From Rhynochetos jubatus (lineage: Eukaryota; Chordata; Aves; Eurypygiformes; Rhynochetidae): a DNA stretch of 64,000 nt. The first letter of the stretch is position 1; each line of letters begins with the position of its first letter. The notes under the pieces were generated by a model that worked only from the letters and a program-made list of their open reading frames with translations, was not told the origin of the DNA and did no database searches. Made by a program: the position numbers and the translations under genes. Positions 1 to 11,785 of this stretch are shown here, piece by piece. The DNA is taken from the NCBI GenBank assembly GCA_027574665.1, contig CM050656.1:7329501-7393500 (forward strand), read 5' to 3'.

Positions 1-3000
1 CACTGCCTTCTGTGGGGGAGATCTGCACAAGGCTTCCTGAAACTCTCTAACCCTCACGGACTGGGCATTTCACCACCCTTCCGGCTGGAGGTGCACCACG
101 TCCGGCTGACACCGTGGGAGGGATGTGCAGAACAAATTTACCCCAAGGGGCCCTGGCCACCCTGGTGGGGTTAGTGATACCTTGGTGATGGTAGCTGTCA
201 GAGCGAGGTCCTGCACGCTCCCCCTTTCGAAAGACTGCGTTTATTAATTCCTGCGGAAAAATCAGAACTGCAATCCACCATTTCTCCTGCTCATTTCTCC
301 TTAAGGTGGAGCATTAGTTATGTATTTGGGAGTTTGCCTTTTGCAGGCACGGTATTAGAGACTTAAGCTCTTTATTTACTGTATCTGGAAGCCCTGGTAA
401 GCCAAGACTTCTACAGTATTTCACATTTTATTTTTCTGAGCCACAGCTTAGGATCAGGTGGCAGCTAAAGTCACTTAAGGTTATTTAAATGCATCTAAAA
501 TGTTGCTTAATAATTCAGAACCAGTTTGCTCTGTTTAGAGTATTAAGATTTTTTAAACCCTTTTAATTAACCAATTTCACCAGCAGTTTAAATAAACAGA
601 AACAAAAAATCTGTCTCCCTTGAAAGGGCAGAAAATGAATTTAACTCAAATTGCATGGTAATTTAAATTAGGTAAGACCGGGATTTCAGTAAATTTAGGA
701 CCAGACGATTCTTAATATTATATGGCAGTATAGAGTAGGTTACTCCTCCACACCCCGGTGTGATCACTCGTTCCTGTGCTCTGGCGGGAGTAATCCTCCT
801 GGGCACCCACAGTGGTGAAAATAACACGGCAGGATAGCAAGTTGAGCTGGAGCGCTCAGCTCCCGTCGTCCTGCCTGAGCAGGTAGCTGCCCTCTGTGTT
901 CCCAGAAAGGTAATGCTGGAGTGTGATCCCCATATTGCTGTGCCAGGTAGTGCGGCGATGTTGTGTATCAGTTCTGGGAGCCGTTCTTCGTAAGGATCGT
1001 TCTGCGTTTCACCCAGTGCAAACTACTTCCTCAAAGACCCTCCTTTTAAACTCATTAGGTGGTGTTTAAACGCTTGAAATAGTTCACGGGAGAGTTACAT
1101 GTTCAGGGCCATCTCTGGCTTTTAACATTCCTTCCCCTAATCATCATCTTGGGAAGGATGGAAGAATGACGTTACCGTGAGAAAGGATCCGTGCGGTGTC
1201 ACGGTTATACCCAACAGCACTTTCAGTAACTTCACGTAAATCAGGAACGTGGCTTGAATATCTGTCCCATGGCAAAGGAGGATTTCAGATGAAGGACATA
1301 TTTTTCTGATATGGTCAAAAAATTTGAGAATATTTTTATAAGTTCAGGGAAAATTTAACACGTGATCCATGTAATTTTTCTAGTCATTTCAGTTACTGAT
1401 ACTTGCATTTCCTACTACATAAAACAGTGCTCATCTGTTATTTCAGGTCAATATAGATCTGGTGGTGGCATGTGTTATCAGCTCTGATCTAGTTTACGTA
1501 AGGCCACAGCCACCTACAGAGGTTGACGTCCCTCCTCTTGTCACTTACAACTGTCCTTAAGTCAATAGTACCTGCCCTTGTCTTTCCTCCCTTTTCAGGA
1601 TACGCTGTTGTTTTATTTATTCAAGCAGTTAGGTTTGGTTCAGTTAAGCCGCTCAGAAGTTGCCTGAGCACATTGGCCTCACCAGACTAGGATATCCCAT
1701 GCCTCCTGCAGACGCACGGCTTGTGATCGTTCTTCCTGATGACTCGTAACAGCAGAACGACCGGACAGATTAACCTTGAGTGCAAGAGGAATGGGCCACG
1801 TATCCCTTGCAGCCAGAACGCTGAAGCATTTGCAGCCCCCAGGGGCTTTTAACTGCTTTTAACAAGCTTGGTGCTCACAAAGAAGCGTATCTCGGTCTTG
1901 CGCTCCGCACCTACAGAGGCAGCGGGTGATCCTCTTGCCCCACTGCAGACAGCGGCAGTACGGTAGAGAGTATCGGGGGGATTTTGCTTCTTGAAATGTG
2001 GCGTTTACTTTTGTGGAAATTTCCATAGAGGTAGTCAAAAATTCTGCAAGTATTACAGAATGATTTTTCATCACGTTTTCTTCTAGGACAGACAGGCTTG
2101 GTCTGTCTTTTCAGACCTGGGGTCTTTGCGTAAGTAACTGTGATACCCAGCGAGAAAGATTAAAGCCGGCATGTATCGCCTCACTGAATGGGCATGGAAG
2201 GAATGTCTTCCTCAGCTCGGAGATGTAAGCTTATTCTAAAAAGAAATAGGATTACATCCTGTAGGTCAGTATAGTTACCATGAGACGGACTACGGGGAAG
2301 GTTTAACCAGTTTCGGGAAGGAGGTACGCCTTTCAGGGGAGCTGTTGTGCTTCAGGCTCGCTAAAGCAAGCCAGCATTCACCGCGGCGCTGAATACTCAA
2401 GGCGGTGTGTGAACGCTCAGTTGAGTCATCCTCATTAGTTACCCCAATGACTAATGCCAACCATGTGATTAATATATTCCACCCAAGCACATCCCTCTGA
2501 CCAAAAGTGTTCTTTTATTCAGCACTGCCCCGTTTTACAAAACATTTCAGGGCAGGCGCGTTATTGTTCGCAGGAAGATGCCTTAGTTAAGCCGCAGAGC
2601 TTTGCTGTTGCGTATGGCGTTATCCAGCGCAAACTGGGCTTACGATATTTTGAACTTTTTTCCCAGAATTTATGCTTAATGTCAGTTTTGTGGGGGATTT
2701 TTCTCCTCGTAGGAAGAAAATGTAATGATAAAATACCAATAAAGAGCCTTTGTGATAGTATGATACTAAGAATGCTGTGTCTGGTTACCAGAAAATTTAA
2801 TGATCTCCTGCTGTTTTGGTAATTGCATAAGTAATACATCAGACTAAATCACCGAAGCAGTCTTAGGCGCGCTTTTTGTTCTATTTACCTATCTACCAAT
2901 CACAATGATATACTGTAGATATCATTGCGGTATCTGAACATCTTAATCCTTTGAACTTGTGATAGAAGTCCTTTTGGATTGTTTTTCCATGCAGTGAATA

Positions 3001-6000
3001 ATTAAATGCACATGAATCCAATCCTGGGCCGTGCTCCCGTGCGTGGCTGTGTTCACATCCATTCCCCTCCGGGATGTCTGCGAAGCGAAGCTCTTGCAGG
3101 TCATTGGTAGTACTAAATGTATGTTTTCAGACTTCCAGAAGATGTGGCTGTTTGCTTCCTTTCAGCTCTTGCTCAGTATCCACAGTGACCGCTGCAGTGT
3201 TTCTGGGGACGTGATCCTTCTCCGTAGCGAGCACGTTTTAAAATCTTTAAATACACGAGTAATGGTTAGTTCGATGGCAGCGCGCCGGCAGCAGGGCCCA
3301 CCGCGTTGCTCCCTGGCGCGGCAGAAAGGATGCTGGACGTACAAATGCTCTCGTCCGTAAGTGCCAGCACTTAAGCGTGTTCGCTGCCCGGCGAGAAAGC
3401 TGAAAGTCCACAGTGTGAAGGAGCGGGCGATGGAGCTCTTCCGCCTGCGGGTCCTCTGTCAGGAAAAGACACGTTCCAGGGTGTCGTGTCGGCTTATCCC
3501 AAGAAACCACACAGAGAATTCCTAAATAGATCAAAGATTGCAAACCAGAGAGAAGGGAGGGAAGCAGAAAATCTGAGGAGAGCTTTACAGCACCTTCCTC
3601 TTCCCTCGGAATCTGAAGTCCTCCAGTCTCGGAGTTGTTGGCGCTGCGAGGACCAGCACCACCTTGCTCAGAACCTGCAGATACTCCTCTGACTGACGCT
3701 ACCTTCGACTTCTTGCTGTCAGTGTCTAAGGCAGCTCGTGTGGTACTGGAGCTCCATCAGCAGCACATCAACAGAAGCCCTATTACTGAAAGAGACTCCA
3801 GTGAATTGCAATACTTTTGCTTTCACTTCTGCCAAAGTGAAAAGTGTATTTGTCGTTTTGCCATTGCAAAGGAGCTGTTTGAAAGTCTAGAGGAAGATGC
3901 GGCCTTTTTGTAGGGATTTTTTTCAGTGAGATTAATTCTTAGAAATAAGTAACAGCAGGTGTTCAGTCGTGTTAGTAACTAGATGTATTTTGGCCATATT
4001 TTGGGGGAGTACCGATCACTAAACAACATTTCTGATCTTGGGCTAAAAAGAAGGACAAAACTCCCTCAGGGCAAACCAAGTGGAAAGCTCTACACAGAGC
4101 CGTAGGATTTGGGTAACAATCTGACATTTTTTAAAACATAGCTAACACCTGGGATTGTATTTAATTGGGTACAAAGATGATTAGTGTTTGGGGGGGGGTT
4201 AAGCTTTGTTCTACAAGCAAGAGGTATTTTTCCCAATTTAAACCACCCAGCTTTCATGTAGAATCATGAATTCGTAATGTTGGAGTTTGAAAAAGCACCA
4301 GATAGTCCAGGTGTCACTGCTGAAATACAGCAACGCTGGCCTTGGGCTTATCCTTGTGACTCACACTGCCCGGCCGTTCTGCTTAGTATTTAGCAAAACA
4401 GAGAACACAGTTGCTGTCTTAATTTACTGTCTAAAAAGACAAGTGATGCAGGTCGGCTGTATAAGCCTTCGCTGATTAAAGCCGATGCAGCACATTCTCT
4501 TCTGGTATGAATTAAGCCAACGAAAATGTACCCTGTGTGAAGATCGGGGGCACCTCGGGTATCTCCGAGGGCTGCACGGCTTTTCCAAGCAAGTGGAAAG
4601 CGTGCTCAAAGCAGAGGGTATAACATCACCGTTTTCTGTTCTATCTACTTCTGTTATTTTGCTTAGTAAATGTATTTTTTTAATATTTTTAGTCTAAAAT
4701 ACTGTTTTGAGAAAATCTCTTCAGAGAAATGTTAAGAGTGTGACATCTGGATGGAAGCTTTGTGCTTGGAAGGAGACGAGAAGTCTTTTACTAGACATAT
4801 TTTTCCTTATTTGTGACGGCTTTCTTCAATTCAGATGTAAATTATCTCCAAGTTTATTCAACTAAACCAGATCTAATTGCATATATTTCTCTAAAGTAAC
4901 CCTACTTTTGTTTGTTGCTCAAGCTGGGCATATTATCCGTATAACCCATAGACGTTTCAATAGGTAGAAAGGATTCACTGTATTTGTTTGTGTGTCATTC
5001 TGAAAATATAGTTTTTTAAACAGATCTGGTGCTTTACCAGGTGTGCCTTTAAGTAATTTCTATTGCATTTATACTTTAGGAGGATTAGGAAAGAGAGTAA
5101 AAGAACTCTTTGTCCGTTAGATTCATTAAATGTATTCATGCGTGTGTAAGTGGTATAGAGGCTGTGCTGCTCGGGAATCAGATCCTTGTCCTAGGGTGGA
5201 GAGAAAGGTGAAGGGTGTGATATTTACTGCTTGTGTAAGTGTCATAATAATTGTGTATTCGATTCTTTACTTTTAAATGACCTTCCTGGGCATTAAGCCA
5301 CTTTCTTGTATTTATCTTTTCCCTGCAGAGTTAGGGAGGGTGAGGAGCCGCACCTTTGAAATGGTGAAAGTACAGCTGTTCAGGATGTGCATGTGTAATA
5401 GGCCAGGTCAGCAAAGGTGAGGATAGAAGGAATACAAAAAATGTTCTAGAAGGAAGAAGACTGCTACAAAAATGCATTAAGATGTTGGTTAAACTCGTAT
5501 TAATTTCTAATTAAACTAGTATGAATTTTCATTACTGGGCCGTTAAAAAACCCAAGGAATCTATTCAGAATAAAGTGTAAGTAGCTACTACGTGCTCACA
5601 GGAGAATGACAAGAGTTAGCATTAGTGTCTTTTGGTTTTGCCATCTTAAATCATTCCGACCTCAAAGCGCGGCAGCAGCACCTCAAACCAACTAGCAAGC
5701 GCTTCGTTGAAATAATGACCACAGAATTAACTTCAATAAATACCTGTTAAAATAATCAATTTCCCCTGCACCAAACCAGCGTCAGTTGTACACTGAAGCT
5801 CTCTGCCTTCAGAGATGAAGCCTTGGCTCCAGTGCACCAAGGCCAAAGGTCCTGTAAAAGCGCATCCGCAGTTGGACGAAGGTGCTGGTTGGCCACCTGA
5901 GACCCATTTCAGTGAAACACTTCCGAGCTCAGTGGCAAGATTTCCCCCTGGATAGAACTAACGGCCTGTTACCGTTTGCCTGTTACCTGTGGTACAGTTT

Positions 6001-9000
6001 GCAGGGCAAAGTCCTTTGCCTGAAGCTGGCAACTCCCAGGGCACTGTCTGCACTGCTTTGGGACAGCCCTGAGCACGTGTGGTGGTGTACAGAACTCCGA
6101 GAGCTGCAGCGGTTTGCTCTCACTTGAGTTGGGCTCTTTAGCATGTGAGCAGTGTGTCCTCCCTCGGCCACCCTCCTCACTCTGTAAATGTGGAACAGCC
6201 TTTTTTAAGGCGATTTAGTTTCCGTTTCGTTATGAAGTGCTTAGCAAAACCGCAAAACGTGTTTTAAAAACACATTCACCTCATCAGCTGGTATCACCAT
6301 GGGAGGTGTGAGGGGACTCTTGGCGTGCGTGTGGCTGGTAGGAAGTCAGATACTGTAGGACTTGGAAATACGGAGAAACACGCTGCTTTTAGCATTCGTT
6401 CAGGCTTTTAACAAACACCTAATGTTTAATTTGGTGCATTTTGCAACCTTCATCAAGAAAGCGTTCATTTCACCACCGCTGTAACCTCGCTGAGTTCAAC
6501 GGGATCACGTCAGATTCAGGATATACACCCATGCTTAAATGATACCCCGTGGAACTGCCAACAGCATAAAAAACCCCAACTTTAATTATGTTAAATAAGT
6601 TCAACTTTAAATGAGGTGCAGGGGGTTGGACAGTGTAACCTACGTAATGTGCAGGGCTGTTGTGGAAGGAGAGCCGTGCAATGACACGGGAGCGAAGGCT
6701 TGTCAGCGCCGAAGCGGCCTCCAGAATTTATCCCAGTGGTAATGCACCAAGGTGCAGGGATTTAAATCCGAAGGTATTTCAATACGTGCCGATATGAAAT
6801 AATCCACGTGAACGTATTTAAGTGACTGAAGTTCATTAAATGCTACACTGGACACACCTTTGCGGGCTGCAGCTCTTCCGGGGGGCCTTCGGTCTCTAGG
6901 ACAGGTCATTCTCTGGTTTCTAATTCTGTTTTAAAATGCTGTAAGTTACAGAGCATCTTAGGTCTTGTATTTCATGTATTTGTAGGAGAAACCATTTCTT
7001 TCCGTAGGAGGTGTGTTCACTAATAAGGCTTCTCTTCTTCGTAGTAAACAAGGTGTTTACAAACCACAGATAACAAAGTAGAAGCTGCAGAAGGGTTATG
7101 GTGTGATAATTAAGTACAATGGCGACCCATATGAACAGAAAATGCCAAGGAGCTAAAACAAAGCACCAACAGCTTTGTTTGTTGACAGATGTAGGAGCCA
7201 TATTGTTAGTTAATTGGGTGACGGTGTAAACATTTGCAAACTCTGCCGTCCCTCAGTGAATTAAGCAGCACACCGAAATGACGGTGCAGCACCGTCCTTT
7301 TGCTGCAGGTACCGCAGCATGCTTGTCGCTAACCTTCTAGGCATGAAGGCACTGAGGAAGGGGAAGGGCATCCTGTGTTGCTATTATTCAAGCTGCCTGA
7401 AGTCTGCAAACCTTAGAGTTTAGGCTAGGATATGTATCTTGACTTGCACTCAAGTGAGTAATAGGTTTCCATATGGTTACGGGCTGGAGGATGTGTTCAT
7501 TGCCTAGGCTTGCTTTTCAGATTATTCTTTTTTTTCCACGCATCGACGAGACTTGTTCTGTTGTTCCTAGCTTTCCTTGCAAAAAAAAAAAAAGGTCGCA
7601 GGATTTGAAAACAGAGAGGTCTAATTAGATAGCGGCTTGAATGGAGAAGATGGGAAATTGCTGCTCAGGTGCACAGTACCGCCCGTGCCGCGAACTGCAG
7701 AGACCCCTGTTTGCCTCACTTTCGGGGCCTGTGTGCTGTAACGCGCCGTGGCAGAAAACCAGAACGTTTTAAAATGCGCCAAGATACTTAATTGGCGTGC
7801 TTCTGTAATCGCAAACTTAAACGCGCTACTTTGGCTGTGTTCTGCGTAATCGCTTTGCTTTCCAAGGTAGAAACCTTTCAATAATTTAAGCAGCATCTCT
7901 GCAGGAATGCATAATTGGACTGTAGATAATAGGAATCTAAAATTGAGTCTGGTTTTTAGGAATTATTTTTCTCCTTAGACATTTATCAATAGCTCCCCAG
8001 GGTACAATAAGTTTAAGAAAATATGTTCCTGCTTTGGAAATCAAAATTATGCATCTCTTTGGGGTTTTTTTTAAATTCTGTTGATTTTTTAGAATTCTGT
8101 TGCAGTCACAGAGGTGAAATTACATTTATTTCAATGGACTTTGGAAGCGATAAGCTTTTAGTATTTGTTTAAATAATGAATTTTCTGTAATTATCCAATA
8201 AAACAATGGAAATACAAATATATTTTAAGCTTGCCTGATTTAGCTGGAGGGGGGAGAGGAAGAGGAGCAATACTGGTTTTGTTAATTTCTAACAAGATGA
8301 GTAAGTTATGCTTTTAAGAAAAAACCCACATCTAGCGTTTCTTACTAATGCCTGGTATTTGGTGTGCTTGACACTGAACGTTTGCCAAAAATAAAGGTAG
8401 GAAGCCGTGGCATGGTATGATCCTAGGTGCATTTAACTTTGGCAGAACTGTTTATAGGTGTGCATTTATACCTGTAGTACCAGACCAATACTCTTATTCA
8501 CATGCAAACTTCTGATAACTAGTGTGCTGACACGGCAAAATAAGCTAAAACAGAACTACCAGGGAAAATAAGTTTAAAAAATGGAAGTGAAATATCTCAG
8601 CAAATTGTAAGATGAACAGAAATAATGTTCATTTTTCTATATGAAGCTTTGCAGGAGTTTTCTGAGGGATGCCACAGCAGTGGCATGCAAACCTTCCTGT
8701 CCGAAGGACACTAGGACCCTTGTCGTCATTATTCTGTCTATAGACGTCCTTACACTGTGGGATATTTATCGTTACATTTGATTTCCAGAGGAAAGATTTA
8801 GTCTAGCTTCTAAACAGGATTCTCAACACAGCAGTTTGTTGCTGAGAATTGCTTCTGTGCCTGAAGGGAGAGTGGGTAATGGGATAGTCAGGGTGTGGAG
8901 GAGCTTACGGGGTTTGGAGGGTGCTGAGATCCAAATGCTGAAGGATGTTGGCAGCAATGGCGCAGACAGTGCCTGTGTCGTTATTTTCCAAATTGCGTGG

Positions 9001-9956
9001 CATTTAACTCTCTCTGGAATTCTTCCGTATGCCCACCTGCACAAGCGATTGCCAATGAGGAGTCGGGTTTCCAGGGCACGATCCTCTAGCAGAGATGTAT
9101 ACACACTAAGTGCCTACGTAAATGATACGGACACTTAGTACGTCTAATGCACATATACATAGATCCGTACACACGCACAACATCCTTCAGCAGCTGGGCT
9201 GAGATGCAGTTCCACCACGTGGTGCGCCGATTTGGCACCTCACTCCCAAGGAAAGGGGGAGGGCCTTGCTTCCTCCCTTCTACTCCCTGCTTAGTGCTTT
9301 TGCTGCTTACCTTGCACTGGGTTTGGTGTTGAGTGGACTCGTGTGTTCGCCAGCTGAACTCACCAGCGTGACAGGAAAATAACCAAAGGAATACTAGGGG
9401 GCAGTTTTCTCCCAGCCTAGGTTCGTTGAGATGGCTGATGAGCATCAAAGCGAGTGGAAGTTAGGTGCTTCACCACGTGACTGGGAGCAAGAAAGGGACT
9501 AGGAAAATAAAGGCAGAGTAAGCGTCCCCTTTCCCAACACGACAGGGAGATCGTGTTGGCTTGGCTGTGCTGCCTGCGCTGTCAGTTGGAAACTTTAGGG
9601 TACTCATCTGGGACTACAGTTTTATTTTTCATCTTAAATGATGTGTCCTAGTAATCCTTCCAAAAGATGTTAACTTTGACAAAACCAGATACATTTATGG
9701 TAGAAAATCTGACCGCCTTGGAATTAATGTTGTGGATTCTGTTTATTATGATTCTGTTAATTGTCATTATGAAATAATAACGCACAAACCCCAGTATCTG
9801 TTTCTTAATCTGCATCCTGGGAATTCGTGCTCACAACTTCAGTCATCACTGATGGAGGGACTCAAAATTATCTCCCCAGTGAAAATCTGCCCGGTAAAGA
9901 TAAACAGTTCCAAAAAAGGTCTGCTTACCCTTATCTTCCCGTTCCTGTCTTTCCAG
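1..9956 (+). other. FAF1: Last intron of FAF1 (3' part), no further exon seen
   Basis: The stretch precedes the terminal FAF1 exon and ends in a pyrimidine-rich tract and AG at 9955-9956, a good splice acceptor. I looked by eye for the preceding FAF1 exon, which encodes the rest of the UBX domain (family residues such as GEFLERRF and PWDEYKLLSTFP), and did not find it. The intron therefore probably starts before the window. The sequence is AT-rich with modest CpG retention and short A or T runs. It holds one CR1-like fragment near 4.3 kb. Many short open frames occur here, but none resembles a known protein. The intron assignment is inferred from gene order. Confidence 0.7.
4259..4330 (-). 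mobile_element. CR1-like LINE 3'-end fragment
   Basis: The plus strand reads TAGAATCATGAATTCGTAAT, then a GTTGGAGTTTGAAAAAG-like stretch and a GATAGTCCAGGTGTCA-like stretch. This resembles the reverse complement of the avian CR1 3' end (repeated AGAATCAT units, then GGTTGGAAAAGACC and AGATCATCGAGTCCAACC-like sequence). CR1 copies are usually 5'-truncated and end in a short ATTCTATGA-type repeat, which fits a short fragment in minus orientation. It is divergent, so it looks old. The far end, near 4330, is uncertain. Confidence 0.55.
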
Positions 9957-10040
9957 GTGACCCAGCTGGATCCAAATAAATCGTTACTGGAGGTAAAACT
10001 GTATCCTCAAGAAACCCTTTTCCTAGAGGCAAAAGAATAG
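9957..10040 (+). CDS. FAF1: FAF1 terminal coding exon (C-terminal 27 residues, end of UBX domain)
   Basis: The exon begins after a TTTCCAG acceptor and reads in phase 0 VTQLDPNKSLLEVKLYPQET followed by LFLEAKE and a TAG stop at 10038-10040. This matches my memory of the vertebrate FAF1 C-terminus almost residue for residue; the human protein has F where this one has Y (VKLFPQET). FAF1 (FAS-associated factor 1) is a UBA/UBL/UAS/UBX adaptor that links ubiquitinated clients and Fas/FADD signalling to the p97/VCP segregase. The residues here are the last beta strands of the UBX domain, which binds p97. Only this exon lies in the window, so the CDS is partial at its 5' side. An open frame runs upstream from 9732, but the protein similarity begins exactly at the acceptor, so the upstream part is intron. 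DMRTA2 follows about 17 kb downstream on the same strand, as in other tetrapods. Confidence 0.95.
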   Translation: MTQLDPNKSLLEVKLYPQETLFLEAKE

Positions 10041-11785
10041 ATCAAACAAGATTGTAGGACTACACATCCTTGGACAAGCCAGAGGCACAGCATCAAGAGG
10101 AAGACTTCTATCAACGCCACCTTGTACTATCAGCCAACTCAGTGTCACAATTTTGCCTCTTGCAAGAATCCTGACAAATTGAAAAAACATAGCTACTTAA
10201 AGTTTCACATACATGAGTATATGTTTCCAACCTCATTTAAATGACCAGAGGATACAATTCTGCTATGAACACTGAACATTATGACTCTGTTGCTCACTTA
10301 TCATCCAGCTTTTGTTATAATTAATGCACTGTTAAAATGTGAGTGATTGTTAAGTAGAATTTTTACTCCTCAAATGCCCCTTTTTCACCAAGAAATCTTG
10401 GACATTTCTGCCTGTACTTTTGACACTAGAATGCTGTATATTTGATATCTTACTGAGCCAGTGCTCTCATATATATGCATTTTATTTCCGTGTTTGGATT
10501 TCTACTCGGTCAACTAATTTAAAAAGGCAGAAAAAAAAAAAAATTAACAGGACATTCTCAGCCATGGAAATTTAACAGTATTATAGTAGAAAGCATATAA
10601 TTTTTGTTAGTACTTTCTGACTTCTTTGATAAGATGTAAGGTTTTGTTTGAAGAATATAGTTTGACATATATGCAAGATATTTATTTACTGGTTCTGCTT
10701 TGGGTCTCAGTTCTGGTTCAGTTTAGGAAGTATTTTCCATTACATTGCAGTGTGTGAAACTGCTTATTGCATGATGTGAATATTTAAATAACATTAGAAA
10801 TGGCCAGTACCAGAGACCTGGTATCTTGCCAACGCTTCAGGAATGAGCTGATATTGAGTATCAGCTGTTAAAAACCTTTCAAATACCAGTTACAAAAGTT
10901 CTTTATTTCTTATTGTGAAAGAAAGAGCAGTTCCCATTTTAGCAGTTTTCCTTCATTCTGGCACTGGTTTGTATCCTGTTACTCTGCTGTTTTAAAGCAC
11001 CTTGTTGGTTTCATCTAACAATGAGTATCTTAAGAGGTGGTGTAATAAGAAATCTGCCTTATTATTGCACACTTTGGACATTTTAACAATAGATGACTGA
11101 TCCCATCTCAAATTGAAGAAACCCTAGTTCTCTTGTCTGAGATGTATGCACCAACTACCTGCTATCTGATGTGGAAAATTCTGGTACTTTAAGTTCCTCA
11201 ACCATACAATGAGCGTACTGAGTGTAAGACCATAACGTACACGTGATGCCAAACCTGCATCAAAGCTGGTTTGGTTAATTCCTTTTTGCTTTTTTTTTTT
11301 TATTATTATTACTCTCTGGGCTTACAGGATAGTGCACAATAGCACTATAGAATCGTCATCTGCTAAGCAAAGTGTTTTTTTAAAGCCTGGCACATTGTTT
11401 TCCACGTATGTTTATATGTAATTCATAGTGTTATCGTAGCAAAATGAGTTCCGAATGGAGAATTTTATACTAAGCGAAAACCAATTGCACACATCTTTTT
11501 AGTCTTTCTTTTTGCTTCGGAAGGATGGTGTTATAAAATTAAATGTATGCCTATTATTAGGGTGTTAGCGAAGCTGATATATTGTTACTTTTACCAAAAA
11601 TGCAAATTTCTGAGCGGGGAAAGCCTTATTCTACCTTTTGTAATTCTGTAATTAGCGAGTGCTACATCAGACACTTTTAGAAGCGAAGTATCCATGAAAT
11701 ATCTAACCGAACAAAAGGTTTGGAAGTGTGAGCAAATTCTAATCATCTGCAGTTCACAAATAAAAGAATTTATAGCCAACAGAAA
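10041..11785 (+). other. FAF1: FAF1 3' UTR (end estimated)
   Basis: The AT-rich sequence directly after the FAF1 stop has no coding similarity. The first canonical AATAAA after the stop is at 11759-11764, with a variant ATTAAA at 11538-11543. A 3' end near 11.78 kb would give a UTR of about 1.7 kb. A further AATAAA at 13136-13141 could serve a longer form. The end is inferred from signals alone; transcript evidence would settle it. Confidence 0.55.
11759..11764 (+). terminator. FAF1: Candidate FAF1 polyadenylation signal AATAAA
   Basis: This is the first canonical AATAAA hexamer downstream of the FAF1 stop. The weaker ATTAAA at 11538-11543 is an upstream alternative. Cleavage would be expected 10-30 bases downstream. 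Confidence 0.45.

Noticed and set aside
9732-9956. Upstream extension of the open frame leading into the FAF1 exon
   Set aside because: Protein similarity to FAF1 starts exactly at the AG acceptor. The upstream residues are intron translated by chance.
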